Part shown: positions 36,686 through 45,029 of the stretch, piece by piece
Position numbering within the stretch: position 1 is the first letter of the stretch
How the letters are laid out: each line of letters begins with the position of its first letter
IMG/VR virus record: IMGVR_UViG_3300031339_000014
Coordinates: 1-45,047 of that record
DNA length: 45,047 nucleotides
Direction: 5' to 3' (one strand)
DNA from: a virus
Made by a program: the position numbers and the translations under genes
The notes under the pieces: model-generated
The model's database searches: none
What the model was told of the DNA's origin: nothing
The model's input: only the letters and a program-made list of their open reading frames with translations

Positions 36686-37749
36686 GTTGCGTCAATAACC
36701 GCGTACGGGTACGAGGCTTTAGCGTGCTTACGCCGACCCTGTGGGTAGTACTCTTTAGCCACGGCGATGTTGGCCCGGCGCTGTCGATCGGTGCCCATGA
36801 CTTGCTCTGCATCGGGGGACAGTTTACGATGAATCTGTGCATCGGGTATCCACACGCCGTCCCGGTTATAATACCCCCAGTTAGGATCAAACTGGGTCAA
36901 AGTCTCATCCATCTGCTGATACAACACCGGATCGTCGTCCAGCGTCACGGGACGCTTACCGTTAGGCGCCTTCGCATCCGCGATGCTTTTAGGTCGGCGG
37001 TAGTTGGTCAGCACCGTGGGGACGATCTCTAGGTCGTCGCCTTCGATCTCTTCAGGCCCAACATTCTCCAGTAGGTTAGCCAGACCGTGCATCTGACCTT
37101 TCTTAGCGAATCCAGAGCCTGCTTGGCGAATCAGTTCTTTACGGAGTTTTTGGGATTTGGCTCGCTTGATCAGTTCACTGATGCACTCCACGATGTCGAT
37201 ATCCAACGACAAATCAAACAAGGCTTTTGTGGCATTGCTAATTTTACCGCTCTCTTCCAACAGCCCACAAATGAAGCTGTCACCCATGACGTTGGCAAAC
37301 ACTTTTAACCCCGCCTTGACTTTGACATCGCCGTTTTCATCCAGCCCAAACTCACCCGCGGGTGTAATAACCGTAGAACCTAGCGACTTGTTGGCTAAGA
37401 CGTACCCGTCATCCACGTTGGCCTCTTTTAAGGCCTTCTTGACCGCCGCACGCTCTTCGTCTGTAAGGCCGGCCATGGGGTTGGCCGTCTCGCCGGCCAT
37501 CTTACCCAGCTCATTTAAAGAGTCCTCAGCCGCCGCATCCTTTGCCGCCTCAACCGCCTTATCGTTCACCGCCTCTTTCTTTTTCTTTGCTAAGGCTTTG
37601 TCGTCCATGACCTCAGACTTCTTAGGCGGCTCACCTGAGGCGTTCTCAGTCTCGGGCGTTTCGTAAGAATCCACCGCTTTGTTGTACGCATCCACCGTGG
37701 CCATTTCATCATCAGGCCCCATTTCAAATAAAGACTTAGCCACTTTCAT
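36679..37749 (-). CDS. Unknown protein with Lys/Ala/Glu-rich N-terminus, 356 aa
   Basis: The start ATG 37749 (MKVAKSLFEMG) has GGGGAG upstream and is preferred to the longer frame from 37800, which runs through an AT-rich intergenic stretch. Residues about 45-110 are a charged K/A/E helix; the middle shows a compact Gly/Val domain; the end is basic. The composition suits a scaffold, head-internal or DNA-associated protein, but I do not recognise the family. It ends at a bidirectional terminator. Confidence 0.78.
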   Translation of the reverse strand: MKVAKSLFEMGPDDEMATVDAYNKAVDSYETPETENASGEPPKKSEVMDDKALAKKKKEAVNDKAVEAAKDAAAEDSLNELGKMAGETANPMAGLTDEERAAVKKALKEANVDDGYVLANKSLGSTVITPAGEFGLDENGDVKVKAGLKVFANVMGDSFICGLLEESGKISNATKALFDLSLDIDIVECISELIKRAKSQKLRKELIRQAGSGFAKKGQMHGLANLLENVGPEEIEGDDLEIVPTVLTNYRRPKSIADAKAPNGKRPVTLDDDPVLYQQMDETLTQFDPNWGYYNRDGVWIPDAQIHRKLSPDAEQVMGTDRQRRANIAVAKEYYPQGRRKHAKASYPYAVIDATA

Positions 37750-37792
37750 GACGCATACTCCCCTCAAACAAAAAAATAAGACCGCTATAGCA

Positions 37793-37825
37793 TCACTCAC
37801 CGACCCACAGGGGATCGGTGAGTGA
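37793..37825. terminator. Hairpin terminator
   Basis: TCACTCACCGA (37793-37803) pairs with TCGGTGAGTGA (37815-37825), an eleven-base-pair stem. It lies just after the stop of the 170-aa gene in the leftward direction. Confidence 0.8.
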
Positions 37826-37830
37826 CATCG

Positions 37831-38343
37831 TCATCGGTTGTAACGTACCGTACTTAGCATGTACCGTTCTTTATCGGTCATGTTCTCACGCAAACGCACC
37901 CGACAGTACTCCAAGTGTTCCATGATCCACCGGCCGCTGGGTGAGACGACCTTAGGGTTGTCCACGTTGCCCCAGTAGTAGTAGTGCACCAGAGGCAGTG
38001 TTGACTGAGCTAACTCCACTCGCAACCATGGGTGGGCTGCAAAGCGAGCATCCAACGCCACACGGATGTGATGTTGAAACGTCGCCTCGTCGATCATGAC
38101 CCGTGGGTAACTGCGCCCCAGCTGCTTGGCTTGTATCCCTGACACATCACGCAATTCATCGTGCAAAAACCCAGTAGAGACATAATACCAATACCCCTCC
38201 ACCGAAGAGAACCACCCGTGCAAAGGGTGGTCAAACGACAGCTTAGAGAAATTGGACAAAGCCCGGCCTAGACGGGACGCGCCACGGCTGTACACGTTTA
38301 AGTGGGTGTGGCCGTCTTCTTTAGGGTCGTATTTGTTACTCAT
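37831..38343 (-). CDS. Unknown protein, 170 aa
   Basis: ATG 38343 overlaps the stop of the 241-aa gene by four bases and is preceded by AAGGCGG, so the two are translationally coupled. The product is aromatic-rich (many Tyr, His, Trp) with a basic N-terminus and no membrane segment. No known family. It ends before an eleven-base-pair terminator stem. Confidence 0.75.
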   Translation of the reverse strand: MSNKYDPKEDGHTHLNVYSRGASRLGRALSNFSKLSFDHPLHGWFSSVEGYWYYVSTGFLHDELRDVSGIQAKQLGRSYPRVMIDEATFQHHIRVALDARFAAHPWLRVELAQSTLPLVHYYYWGNVDNPKVVSPSGRWIMEHLEYCRVRLRENMTDKERYMLSTVRYNR

Positions 38344-39065
38344 GTGACCGCCTTCTTATGCTTCAAATGGGTTTTGTATTGCAGTCTGTGCCGAGTTTCT
38401 ACGTAGGTCAGTCGCCACGTCAAGTACACCTCGAAACTGACGATCTTCGGACGAAGAAACATCAAACATCGATGATAGTTGATCCACGATAAAGTACGAC
38501 TACGGAAGTACTTGAGTACGTTGCCTTTGGTGCTGGCGCGTTTTTCAGCGTCTTTGGACACTCCGTTGCGGGGGTCGTGGCAGTAGGCCTCAGCCAGGAG
38601 CTGCCGTTCGTCTTCGGTTATCCCCAGAGGGTCTTCTATGTTCTTGTACCACTTGGCCAACACGCGACTGCCGCTTTCACCGGTTAAGTCTGAGGGAACC
38701 ACGACTTCAGAGGAGTGCGTTGTGCCCGCCAGTCGTATCAGGGGGTGATCGTCGCCAAACGCCAAAGAGACGCTAAAGCACATCTTCTCAGGGCGAAGAA
38801 ATGCCAACCCCCGAAGAAACGTCCGAATCGTCATGTCGTTGTCGTTCAACGAGGCGTTCATATTCGATCGTAGGGACGATCGTTTGCGCGTGTCACCACG
38901 GGCCTCCAGCGTGGGGTCGTCCATGTATCGACTCATCAGTCGATCCCAGGCGGCCGGGCCTACATTACGTTCGATCAGTATCTTACGAAACATGGCCGAC
39001 AATATACCTGGGACAGCCCCGACACCTCTATCGGTATCGTTTAACAGTCCGTTGATGTTGCTCAT
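38340..39065 (-). CDS. Unknown protein, 241 aa
   Basis: GAGG is located seven bases before ATG 39065. The protein is basic (many R/K), with several short helices, and has no membrane segment. It overlaps the upstream 156-aa gene's stop (39028) by 38 bases and the downstream gene by four bases; the three genes form a compact leftward operon. Function unknown. Confidence 0.75.
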   Translation of the reverse strand: MSNINGLLNDTDRGVGAVPGILSAMFRKILIERNVGPAAWDRLMSRYMDDPTLEARGDTRKRSSLRSNMNASLNDNDMTIRTFLRGLAFLRPEKMCFSVSLAFGDDHPLIRLAGTTHSSEVVVPSDLTGESGSRVLAKWYKNIEDPLGITEDERQLLAEAYCHDPRNGVSKDAEKRASTKGNVLKYFRSRTLSWINYHRCLMFLRPKIVSFEVYLTWRLTYVETRHRLQYKTHLKHKKAVT

Positions 39066-39498
39066 ACTTAGCCTCTACGTCGAATAGAGCGGTCTCGATG
39101 ACCACCAAGTCATCGGTCAGGCCTTTCGTCATACGACGATAGTAATCCTGCGTGCTTGGGGTAGTGTGGGTTAATGCCGTGAGAATCATCTGATGCTTAC
39201 TCATCAGGATGGGCCAGGCGTCTGCAGGTCGTATGTGGTAGTCTTTGTCAGCGAACCACAGCTCCATGTCAGTGGGTTTTCGTCCGCCAGTCATAGGGTG
39301 GGTCGCCCTGTCAAACTCACCGTCTTCTTGAATCACACAGAGGGCCTCGTCAGCCTTAGTAAACCAATGCTGCACATTACTATGAAACGTACGGGCCGCT
39401 ACGTATTGAGCGTGCGACGCCCGATAAGACGACAAAGTCTGCTTCGTGATACGGCCGGACGGTGCTCCGAACAGCCGACGAAGCCAGCGCGGGAACAT
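39028..39498 (-). CDS. Unknown basic protein, 156 aa
   Basis: The start at ATG 39498 (MFPRWLRRLFG) has AAGGAG eight to nine bases upstream; the annotated longer frame (39537) has no such site. The N-terminus is strongly basic and amphipathic. The rest is charged and helical. First gene of a three-gene leftward operon, with a promoter-like TAGACAT motif at 39539-39567 just upstream. Function unknown. Confidence 0.75.
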   Translation of the reverse strand: MFPRWLRRLFGAPSGRITKQTLSSYRASHAQYVAARTFHSNVQHWFTKADEALCVIQEDGEFDRATHPMTGGRKPTDMELWFADKDYHIRPADAWPILMSKHQMILTALTHTTPSTQDYYRRMTKGLTDDLVVIETALFDVEAKYEQHQRTVKRYR

Positions 39499-39538
39499 AG
39501 GCATGACTCCTTTATGTGTGAGTGTGATCTCGATCACT

Positions 39539-39567
39539 TTGATAATGTCTACTTAAAAGTTTTTGGA
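39539..39567 (-). promoter_or_regulatory. Promoter-like motif, copy 3 (short)
   Basis: Read leftward, an A-rich run followed by TTTTAAGTAGACATTATCA resembles the TAGACATCATG part of copies 1 and 2. It lies in the gap between divergent genes at 39498 and 39585 and 41 bases before the leftward start. The match is weaker than between copies 1 and 2. Confidence 0.35.
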
Positions 39568-39584
39568 ACAAAGGGGTTCTTACG

Positions 39585-40004
39585 ATGGACGATCAGTTTT
39601 TAAACACCACATTGACGTACACCGACGCCCGACGCCGGCGTATGATCGATAAGATCGAAGCAGATAATGAAGGGGTCATTCCCACCGACCCGGACTCAGC
39701 CCGGATCTACCTAAAGGCACTGTCGGACATGGACGGCGCGGCGGTTTCACACGCCCGTGTGAAGACGGAGGAGAAAGCCACGGACAACGATGCAGCCGTA
39801 GCGGAGATCATCCGGGACGTCGTGCGCAAACTTGATGGCCGTAATCCGTACCGATCGGACACCGTGGTCGAGGGTCGAGTACCGCCCCAGCTGTCCGCTG
39901 ACATAGAAGCCAGCATCGTCATAGATGAAAGCCTACTCGAAACCGGTAAAGTGCAAGAGTCTGTTGAGGAATTCAACAAACGACTTGGGTTAGAAGACGA
40001 TTAG
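39585..40004 (+). CDS. Unknown acidic protein, 139 aa
   Basis: AAAGGGG sits about eight bases before ATG 39585. The protein is acidic and helical, with an N-terminal basic helix (ARRRRMIDKIEAD near 15-27). It is the only rightward gene between 37 and 43 kb. Its stop TAG (40002-40004) overlaps the stop TAA of the convergent 236-aa gene (40001-40003). The short helical, charged form would suit an assembly or terminase-type small protein, but no direct evidence supports that. Confidence 0.75.
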   Translation: MDDQFLNTTLTYTDARRRRMIDKIEADNEGVIPTDPDSARIYLKALSDMDGAAVSHARVKTEEKATDNDAAVAEIIRDVVRKLDGRNPYRSDTVVEGRVPPQLSADIEASIVIDESLLETGKVQESVEEFNKRLGLEDD

Positions 40005-40711
40005 AGCAACTGTGTGTACTCTGAGATCGGTAAGAACCCCAACATCAGGTGCGCACTCATGTACAACTCCCATTGAGCAAAGGCCTCTTCCCGATGGGAG
40101 AGGCCTAGCTCCTTTATGTCCGCATCGGTGGGCAACCGGTTGCAGTACAGTGAAGGGGCGTTGATAGGGAACGACGGTATGGGGTGTTCTTCCAGTGCAG
40201 TGTGGTTTGCGGTTAACCACCGGTCTAAGTCATACAGGGCATAATAGTGATACGAGACCATTAAGGTCTCGGGCGTCAATGCCTCTGGGGATAAATAGAC
40301 CATCTCTACAATAAAGTCTTTAGAGATTACATCCTTGACCGACTCTTTGTACGCCTGACGTACCTCGTCTTCTAATTTGTACGGGTAGGTATTCACAACG
40401 ACTTTTAAGTCGGTCATAAAGCCTTGCTTAGATCGCACTGCCATGAGGTTGTACGTCATGGCCTTTAGGCGCACCATCATGGATGAGGCCAAGGAACACT
40501 TCAACACCTCAATGTCCCGTGACGCCCACCAGTCCCTATAGTCTTCGGGTGTGACGTTGTCACACAACTCCCATAAATTGTCAGTCAGACGGCCACGATA
40601 GGCGTCCATGTCCATCGCTGCGGCGTCTTTTGCGCGGTGGTGTATCAGACACCCTAGACGCGTGTCTAGCAACGCGTCTAGGTCAATTAACAGATGCTGG
40701 CGGGTAATCAT
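40001..40711 (-). CDS. Unknown protein, 236 aa
   Basis: GAAGG lies about eight bases before ATG 40711. The protein is helical with many Leu, Tyr and Met, no signal peptide and no membrane span. It is located ten bases after the C-terminal beta gene, so it is probably in the same operon. Its stop overlaps that of the convergent 139-aa gene. No family is recognised. Confidence 0.75.
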   Translation of the reverse strand: MITRQHLLIDLDALLDTRLGCLIHHRAKDAAAMDMDAYRGRLTDNLWELCDNVTPEDYRDWWASRDIEVLKCSLASSMMVRLKAMTYNLMAVRSKQGFMTDLKVVVNTYPYKLEDEVRQAYKESVKDVISKDFIVEMVYLSPEALTPETLMVSYHYYALYDLDRWLTANHTALEEHPIPSFPINAPSLYCNRLPTDADIKELGLSHREEAFAQWELYMSAHLMLGFLPISEYTQLL

Positions 40712-40721
40712 TCACAGACCT

Positions 40722-41378
40722 TCATAGGTTGTTGTTCAGGTGCATCCCCTTTAGGAATGTGCGCAGCGTACTGATGGATCGTACCTCACCCGTATCGGGT
40801 ATGGCGTCCATGTCGACCTCGCCCGTCTCTGCAATCATCTGCTCCATGAGGCGATACGCCTCCTCATCACCGCCACGGAACTTGACGAACTCCCGGATAG
40901 ACTGCTCGGCGCCCTGGGCGTAGAGCATCTGCACCTGAGGAAAACTGATGCGGGAGCCTTTAGACGCCCCTGTGGCCTGCCCTGTCAAATCGTCGATGCG
41001 TTTGTTATCCTCAGCCACCGAGATCTTTTTGGTCAACGACTGCTCTTGACGTCGCAGCGGTACGTCGATCACCATGTAAGGGATAGGGGTCAGATACCGG
41101 TTACCTTCCCCATCGGACAACTCAATGTGATGAAAGACTTTGCGTTTGTACTTATCCAACAACGCGAGATTGCGTTCTATTTGCAAACCCTCCCCTATGG
41201 CGTTAGGGACAGTAATGTGGAGTCGCCCACCGTCTCGCAGGTAGCGCATGAACGTATCAAACGCTTTATCGCTCATGGCCTCAAAGCGCTCCGTGTAATA
41301 CGCTTTGTTACCCCCTTTGGGTAGGATCTCCTCGACGGCCTTAACAATAAACGCTTCAACTTTTTTACGGTTGCTCAC
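40722..41378 (-). CDS. RNA polymerase beta subunit, C-terminal part
   Basis: The 218-aa protein (GTG start 41378, AGAGG upstream) contains the C-terminal beta region. PIPYMVIDVPLRR (98-110) aligns with GYMYMLKLNHLVDD, and LTGQATGASKGSRISFPQ (131-148) followed by QMLYAQGAEQSIREFV (150-165) aligns with [38 protein letters not shown]. This is exactly the segment missing from the 1390-aa beta part. In phiKZ the virion polymerase beta is likewise encoded in two genes (remembered as gp178 and gp149). It probably assembles with the products of 20497-27418. Confidence 0.82.
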   Translation of the reverse strand: MSNRKKVEAFIVKAVEEILPKGGNKAYYTERFEAMSDKAFDTFMRYLRDGGRLHITVPNAIGEGLQIERNLALLDKYKRKVFHHIELSDGEGNRYLTPIPYMVIDVPLRRQEQSLTKKISVAEDNKRIDDLTGQATGASKGSRISFPQVQMLYAQGAEQSIREFVKFRGGDEEAYRLMEQMIAETGEVDMDAIPDTGEVRSISTLRTFLKGMHLNNNL

Positions 41379-41390
41379 AGCTATTACCTC

Positions 41391-41702
41391 TTAGTAAGTA
41401 CTGCCCCAGTCGTGAGACAACGTTTTGAACGTGATAGGATGGCGTTCTAACAACGGCATCACTTTGAATTGAAAGATGTCTAGGATGACCGCCGTGTCGT
41501 TCGTGGGCACCAAGTGCCCACGTATCCGCCGGACAGTCTCGGTGTTCAGTACCGCAAGCTCCAGCGACCAAAACCGACAGGCGCAGGCGGCTTCGTTTTC
41601 CAACCTGTTGTGCGTGGCGCGCATATACGTCAACCACCGCCGTGCGTAAGCCTCGTCCCATTGAGAGAGGCGGTCATACATCTCGTCAAAGATAGCGTTC
41701 AT
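41391..41702 (-). CDS. Unknown protein, 103 aa
   Basis: The gene lies twelve bases upstream of the C-terminal beta gene, so it probably belongs to the same transcript. ATG 41702 has only a distant AGGG upstream. The protein is helical with many Trp, Tyr and Leu, and has no membrane segment. Its close packing with a polymerase gene makes a role in polymerase assembly possible but unproven. Confidence 0.65.
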   Translation of the reverse strand: MNAIFDEMYDRLSQWDEAYARRWLTYMRATHNRLENEAACACRFWSLELAVLNTETVRRIRGHLVPTNDTAVILDIFQFKVMPLLERHPITFKTLSHDWGSTY

Positions 41703-41710
41703 AGTTATCG

Positions 41711-41739
41711 TAACCCTGCAGTGGTGTCAGACAGGGTTA
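41711..41739 (-). terminator. Hairpin between the RecA-like gene and the 103-aa gene
   Basis: TAACCCTG (41711-41718) pairs with CAGGGTTA (41732-41739). It follows the RecA-like stop at 41754 in the leftward direction. Confidence 0.6.
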
Positions 41740-41753
41740 AATCCCCATCCGAG

Positions 41754-43196
41754 TTATTTCTTTTTAGTCAGCCAGTACGGCGTGTACAGACCCTTTCTCA
41801 TACGCAGCAAATCCATTGTTGACAAAAACGGCTTTACACCTGCAACATCCCATTCTATCGGCAGCCAATAGTCCCGGGTGTCCAGTAACACCCCCCAATC
41901 GTAACCGAGTTTTTTGATGTCCTCATACAGTTCCTTGGGCGTGCAGAGCAATTCCCGATCAAAACCAATGCCCACCTGGTCCATGTAGCACATTTCTGTG
42001 GAGATGTGCATGGCCCGGCGCAGGGCGTGTGATTCATCCACTTTATCGCGTACGGTCGTACGGGAGAGTTTCTCCTCGGGCACCAGGTCCAGATAGTAGT
42101 TCTGATCGTTGCCGCCTATGCCGTACTTCTTGTTCTTACGCAGGAACACAAACTCGCTCATCGCAGGCAATAAGCCTTCGTTCTGAGACATGAGCAGCGA
42201 GAAGGAGAATCCTGTGGGGCCTGATTTACCCCGTGTGTTGTACACCTCGACCTGTTGCAGCTCTGGGGAATGCTCAAAGTCACCCCCACGCTTGGTTGGG
42301 AACTCAGGGCCTTTAGTAGAGGCGTTCTTTAACACTTTCATGGTAAAGATGTAATACACATCGTTTGGTAGAAAGTTGAACTGATTCGGCACACGTTTAA
42401 ACTTAGCGTTGCCTTTCAAGAACAGCAGCTTCTTTGGGGTAATGGCGTAGGGATCCAGTTGGTGTTCTTCGCCCACGTGCGCGGTGGCAATCACAAACAC
42501 ACCCGATGCTGCGGTCTTAGACGGCAGTTGGCGCACCATGTGGGACTTGGCCTTCATCTCAATCATGGCTTCCATGTTGAGGTTCTTATGGCCGATCTCA
42601 TTGGCGTCCATGAGTTTCTCGAGGTTCTCAATAGAGAACTCGGTCAGGGAGTCGATGGTGACCACGTCCGGCTTAGGGACTTTGTAGTGCTTGCCGTCTT
42701 TGTTTAAAAACGGAATAGAGATATACTTCTTGGTGTCGGTGACTTTGGACGCCATTTCATCTTTAAGATCCGACCACCAGTTTTCACCGTAGTAATCCAG
42801 CTTGTTGTACGCACTGATCAGTCCGGAGTTGACCATCTCACTGATGTCTTGATCTTTCATCCACACGGTGTGACGCTTCAGGTCGCCCAGTCGGGACACA
42901 TCAAACGTCGTCTCCGTATCGTACGCCTGGGACGTAGTGCCTTGATACTCTTCATCCTCCACAGGCAACCCACCCGGCATCCTGTACCGATCCGTCACGG
43001 TCAGATTAAAGAAGTGCGCCAGACCTGATTTAAAGTGGTTAGGGGGGCCACCTATACCAGTGAAAGGCGCCAGACCCCCGTTGAGGATAAACTCGCCACG
43101 AGAACCCTCTACCCAACGTCCCGACATGATATCGAACAGGCAACCAACGTTCATGCGTGGGCGGAAAGACATTCCGCCGGTTTTCTTCATCTTCAT
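41754..43196 (-). CDS. RecA-like ATPase (UvsX-type recombinase candidate)
   Basis: The start at ATG 43196 has GAGGAG seven bases upstream; the frame to 43232 lacks one. The 480-aa protein has a P-loop GIGGPPNHFKS (47-57), a RecA-type acid segment AYDTETTFD (91-99), Walker B DVVTIDS (177-183), and VFVIATAHVG, corresponding to the sensor region after Walker B. Such recombinases form DNA filaments for repair and recombination-dependent replication; an unusually long, non-RecA C-terminal half (residues 280-480) is unassigned. It forms a unit with the small gene at 43252-43410. It could also be another RecA-family ATPase. Confidence 0.75.
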   Translation of the reverse strand: MKMKKTGGMSFRPRMNVGCLFDIMSGRWVEGSRGEFILNGGLAPFTGIGGPPNHFKSGLAHFFNLTVTDRYRMPGGLPVEDEEYQGTTSQAYDTETTFDVSRLGDLKRHTVWMKDQDISEMVNSGLISAYNKLDYYGENWWSDLKDEMASKVTDTKKYISIPFLNKDGKHYKVPKPDVVTIDSLTEFSIENLEKLMDANEIGHKNLNMEAMIEMKAKSHMVRQLPSKTAASGVFVIATAHVGEEHQLDPYAITPKKLLFLKGNAKFKRVPNQFNFLPNDVYYIFTMKVLKNASTKGPEFPTKRGGDFEHSPELQQVEVYNTRGKSGPTGFSFSLLMSQNEGLLPAMSEFVFLRKNKKYGIGGNDQNYYLDLVPEEKLSRTTVRDKVDESHALRRAMHISTEMCYMDQVGIGFDRELLCTPKELYEDIKKLGYDWGVLLDTRDYWLPIEWDVAGVKPFLSTMDLLRMRKGLYTPYWLTKKK

Positions 43197-43251
43197 GTTA
43201 AACTCCTCGGGACTCAATGGGTATACCGCCACAGAGTGCGGTGGGGGTTAG

Positions 43252-43410
43252 TTATGTACATGGGTCGGGTGCAACGGTGCTTTCCCCTCTCGACCACACC
43301 ATCATCGCCAGGTTGGCGACGTCAACCGGGTCGCCTTTGTCGATGTGATCTATCAGCATGGCATGCAGCTGAGCTTCAGTGCGGGGAGCGTCAAATTCTA
43401 AACTGTCCAT
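43252..43410 (-). CDS. Unknown small protein, 52 aa
   Basis: The start ATG 43410 (MDSLEFDAPRT) follows AAGGCG; the longer frame to 43458 lacks a site. The protein is acidic, with one amphipathic helix (about 13-36). It lies 56 bases upstream of the RecA-like gene in the same direction. Function unknown. Confidence 0.6.
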   Translation of the reverse strand: MDSLEFDAPRTEAQLHAMLIDHIDKGDPVDVANLAMMVWSRGESTVAPDPCT

Positions 43411-43497
43411 AGTGACACGCCTTGGGTGTTGCTTCAAATGCCTCATCTTATAGCGCAAATCGTTGCTTTTTAAGAGACCCCACCACAGGTGCTTTGT

Positions 43498-44358
43498 ATG
43501 ATCCCTTTAAATCCTTCTTTTGAGTCTATGAGCACCCATCACAATGTGGTGTCCTTGGCTGCCCGGGTTGGCACAACCGGTGCGTTGCTCACCGAGTCCC
43601 TGCCAGGCTTTGTGGCCTCCGTCCAATCGTTTTTTCAGAATATGGTTAAGTCGTCACCCGATTTTCATGTAATCGAGCAAAAACTGTTCTCACACAAACT
43701 CACCGCCAGTAAGATCCAGTACACGGACATGGCTAAGGTGACTCTGTACGTTCCCAGCGGACTGTCCGTGTCGTACCTGGAGTGGATGAAGGTCATGGAC
43801 GACTGTTCACAAACCACGCTGACGCTAGAGACGCGGGTTCTGGATCCGTTCCTAACCTGGGTGGGGTTACTGACGTCTGACGACTCCCGTTTCACCAACC
43901 GTCGGGTTAAAGACGGCCTAGCCGACATCGACTTTGCAGATCTGGATCGTTTAAAGAAATCCATAGGTCAGTGCTTTGACCGCAGAGTCAAAGATGAGCG
44001 CCCTTACGGCGAACTTTTAGATCGCAACAAAGACTGGGACACCGTAATAGAAGAATCCAATCTCCTGACTGAGCGCACCGCGCGCATCAGACCCAGCGTG
44101 ATCTACGAGAAAACCCAGCAGCTTAGCCACTATCTGGAAACCCTGGCTACCCACCTGTCGGACCCGGACACCGTGGATAAATTCAACAACGAGTACAAGA
44201 AACTCTTTAACCGAGACATCGTGTCGGCTCTGGCGGACATGACGTATAAAGTTGCTCAAGAAGTTGAGTTCTTTTCAGTGTACGTGTATTACCTGGAATC
44301 CACCGCCCAGGCAATAGAAGACTCCATGGTTAAGATCAAAAAAGTGGCCAAGCTTTAA
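43498..44358 (+). CDS. Unknown, possibly structural, protein, 286 aa
   Basis: The start is ATG 43498 with AGGTG about seven bases upstream. The product is mostly helical, with a long C-terminal charged helix region (180-285) suited to coiled coil. No enzyme motif or membrane span was seen. It ends twelve bases before a strong bidirectional hairpin terminator. Confidence 0.75.
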   Translation: MIPLNPSFESMSTHHNVVSLAARVGTTGALLTESLPGFVASVQSFFQNMVKSSPDFHVIEQKLFSHKLTASKIQYTDMAKVTLYVPSGLSVSYLEWMKVMDDCSQTTLTLETRVLDPFLTWVGLLTSDDSRFTNRRVKDGLADIDFADLDRLKKSIGQCFDRRVKDERPYGELLDRNKDWDTVIEESNLLTERTARIRPSVIYEKTQQLSHYLETLATHLSDPDTVDKFNNEYKKLFNRDIVSALADMTYKVAQEVEFFSVYVYYLESTAQAIEDSMVKIKKVAKL

Positions 44359-44359
44359 A

Positions 44360-44402
44360 CAGCATAGATGCAGGAGGGCACTGTGCCCTCCTGCTATGCC
44401 GT
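44360..44402. terminator. Bidirectional terminator with inverted TATGCYG motifs
   Basis: GCAGGAGGGC-ACTGT-GCCCTCCTGC (44370-44394) is flanked by AGCATA on the left and TATGCCG on the right. It lies between convergent stops at 44358 and 44403 and matches the 36644-36685 element almost exactly in its core. Confidence 0.78.
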
Positions 44403-45029
44403 CTACGGGTTAGCCGGTTGTACCAGGTTGTTGTCTAGCAACAGCTGCTCCATACGTTGGAGTTTAGCATTCAATCGTGTGTTAGCCGCTTGTGCATCGG
44501 CCAGGCGTGTGTACACATCCTTACGGATCTCCACTGCGGCCTGACGTGCCGTTTCTATGTTGGTTTGTTCGGCCTCGTTCAGACCGTCGGTATGCTCCAG
44601 TTTGAGCAGCCGCACTTCAGGGCGGTACCCTAACAACCCCAAACACTGAGCACCAATGGCCTCAGTGACATGAGACAACCCCAGGGTGTCTGGCAATGGC
44701 CCTAAATCCACAGAGAGCAACACCAGCGACGTTACGGACCCCAACCGATTAGGCAAAGAGGCAATGAACGTATCCGGTACCACGATAGAGGCACCGATGG
44801 CCGACAAGGTCACCAGGTACGCCTCAGACCGTCTGTCGGTCTGATAGGTTTCGTAAGAGACCCCGTACGGCTCGTAGTACCGCTCAAACACCCCCACACC
44901 CTGAGTCTCGGCGTCTTTAAACGACCTTAAAGCACGGCACGTGTACAGTGTGTTGGGTTTCAGTGTGTAAGGCGCTGTTAAGGTGTAGCTGCCCGCCAGC
45001 CCTAATGTAGGCGTTAACCGAATGGCCAT
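44403..45029 (-). CDS. Unknown, probably structural, protein, 208 aa
   Basis: AGGAG lies about eleven bases before ATG 45029. The N-terminal two-thirds is beta-type (Thr, Tyr, Val, Leu), as in tail-fibre or baseplate proteins; the C-terminus (about 150-200) is a charged coiled-coil-like helix (NIETARQAAVEIRKDVYTRL). No known motif. Confidence 0.75.
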   Translation of the reverse strand: MAIRLTPTLGLAGSYTLTAPYTLKPNTLYTCRALRSFKDAETQGVGVFERYYEPYGVSYETYQTDRRSEAYLVTLSAIGASIVVPDTFIASLPNRLGSVTSLVLLSVDLGPLPDTLGLSHVTEAIGAQCLGLLGYRPEVRLLKLEHTDGLNEAEQTNIETARQAAVEIRKDVYTRLADAQAANTRLNAKLQRMEQLLLDNNLVQPANP

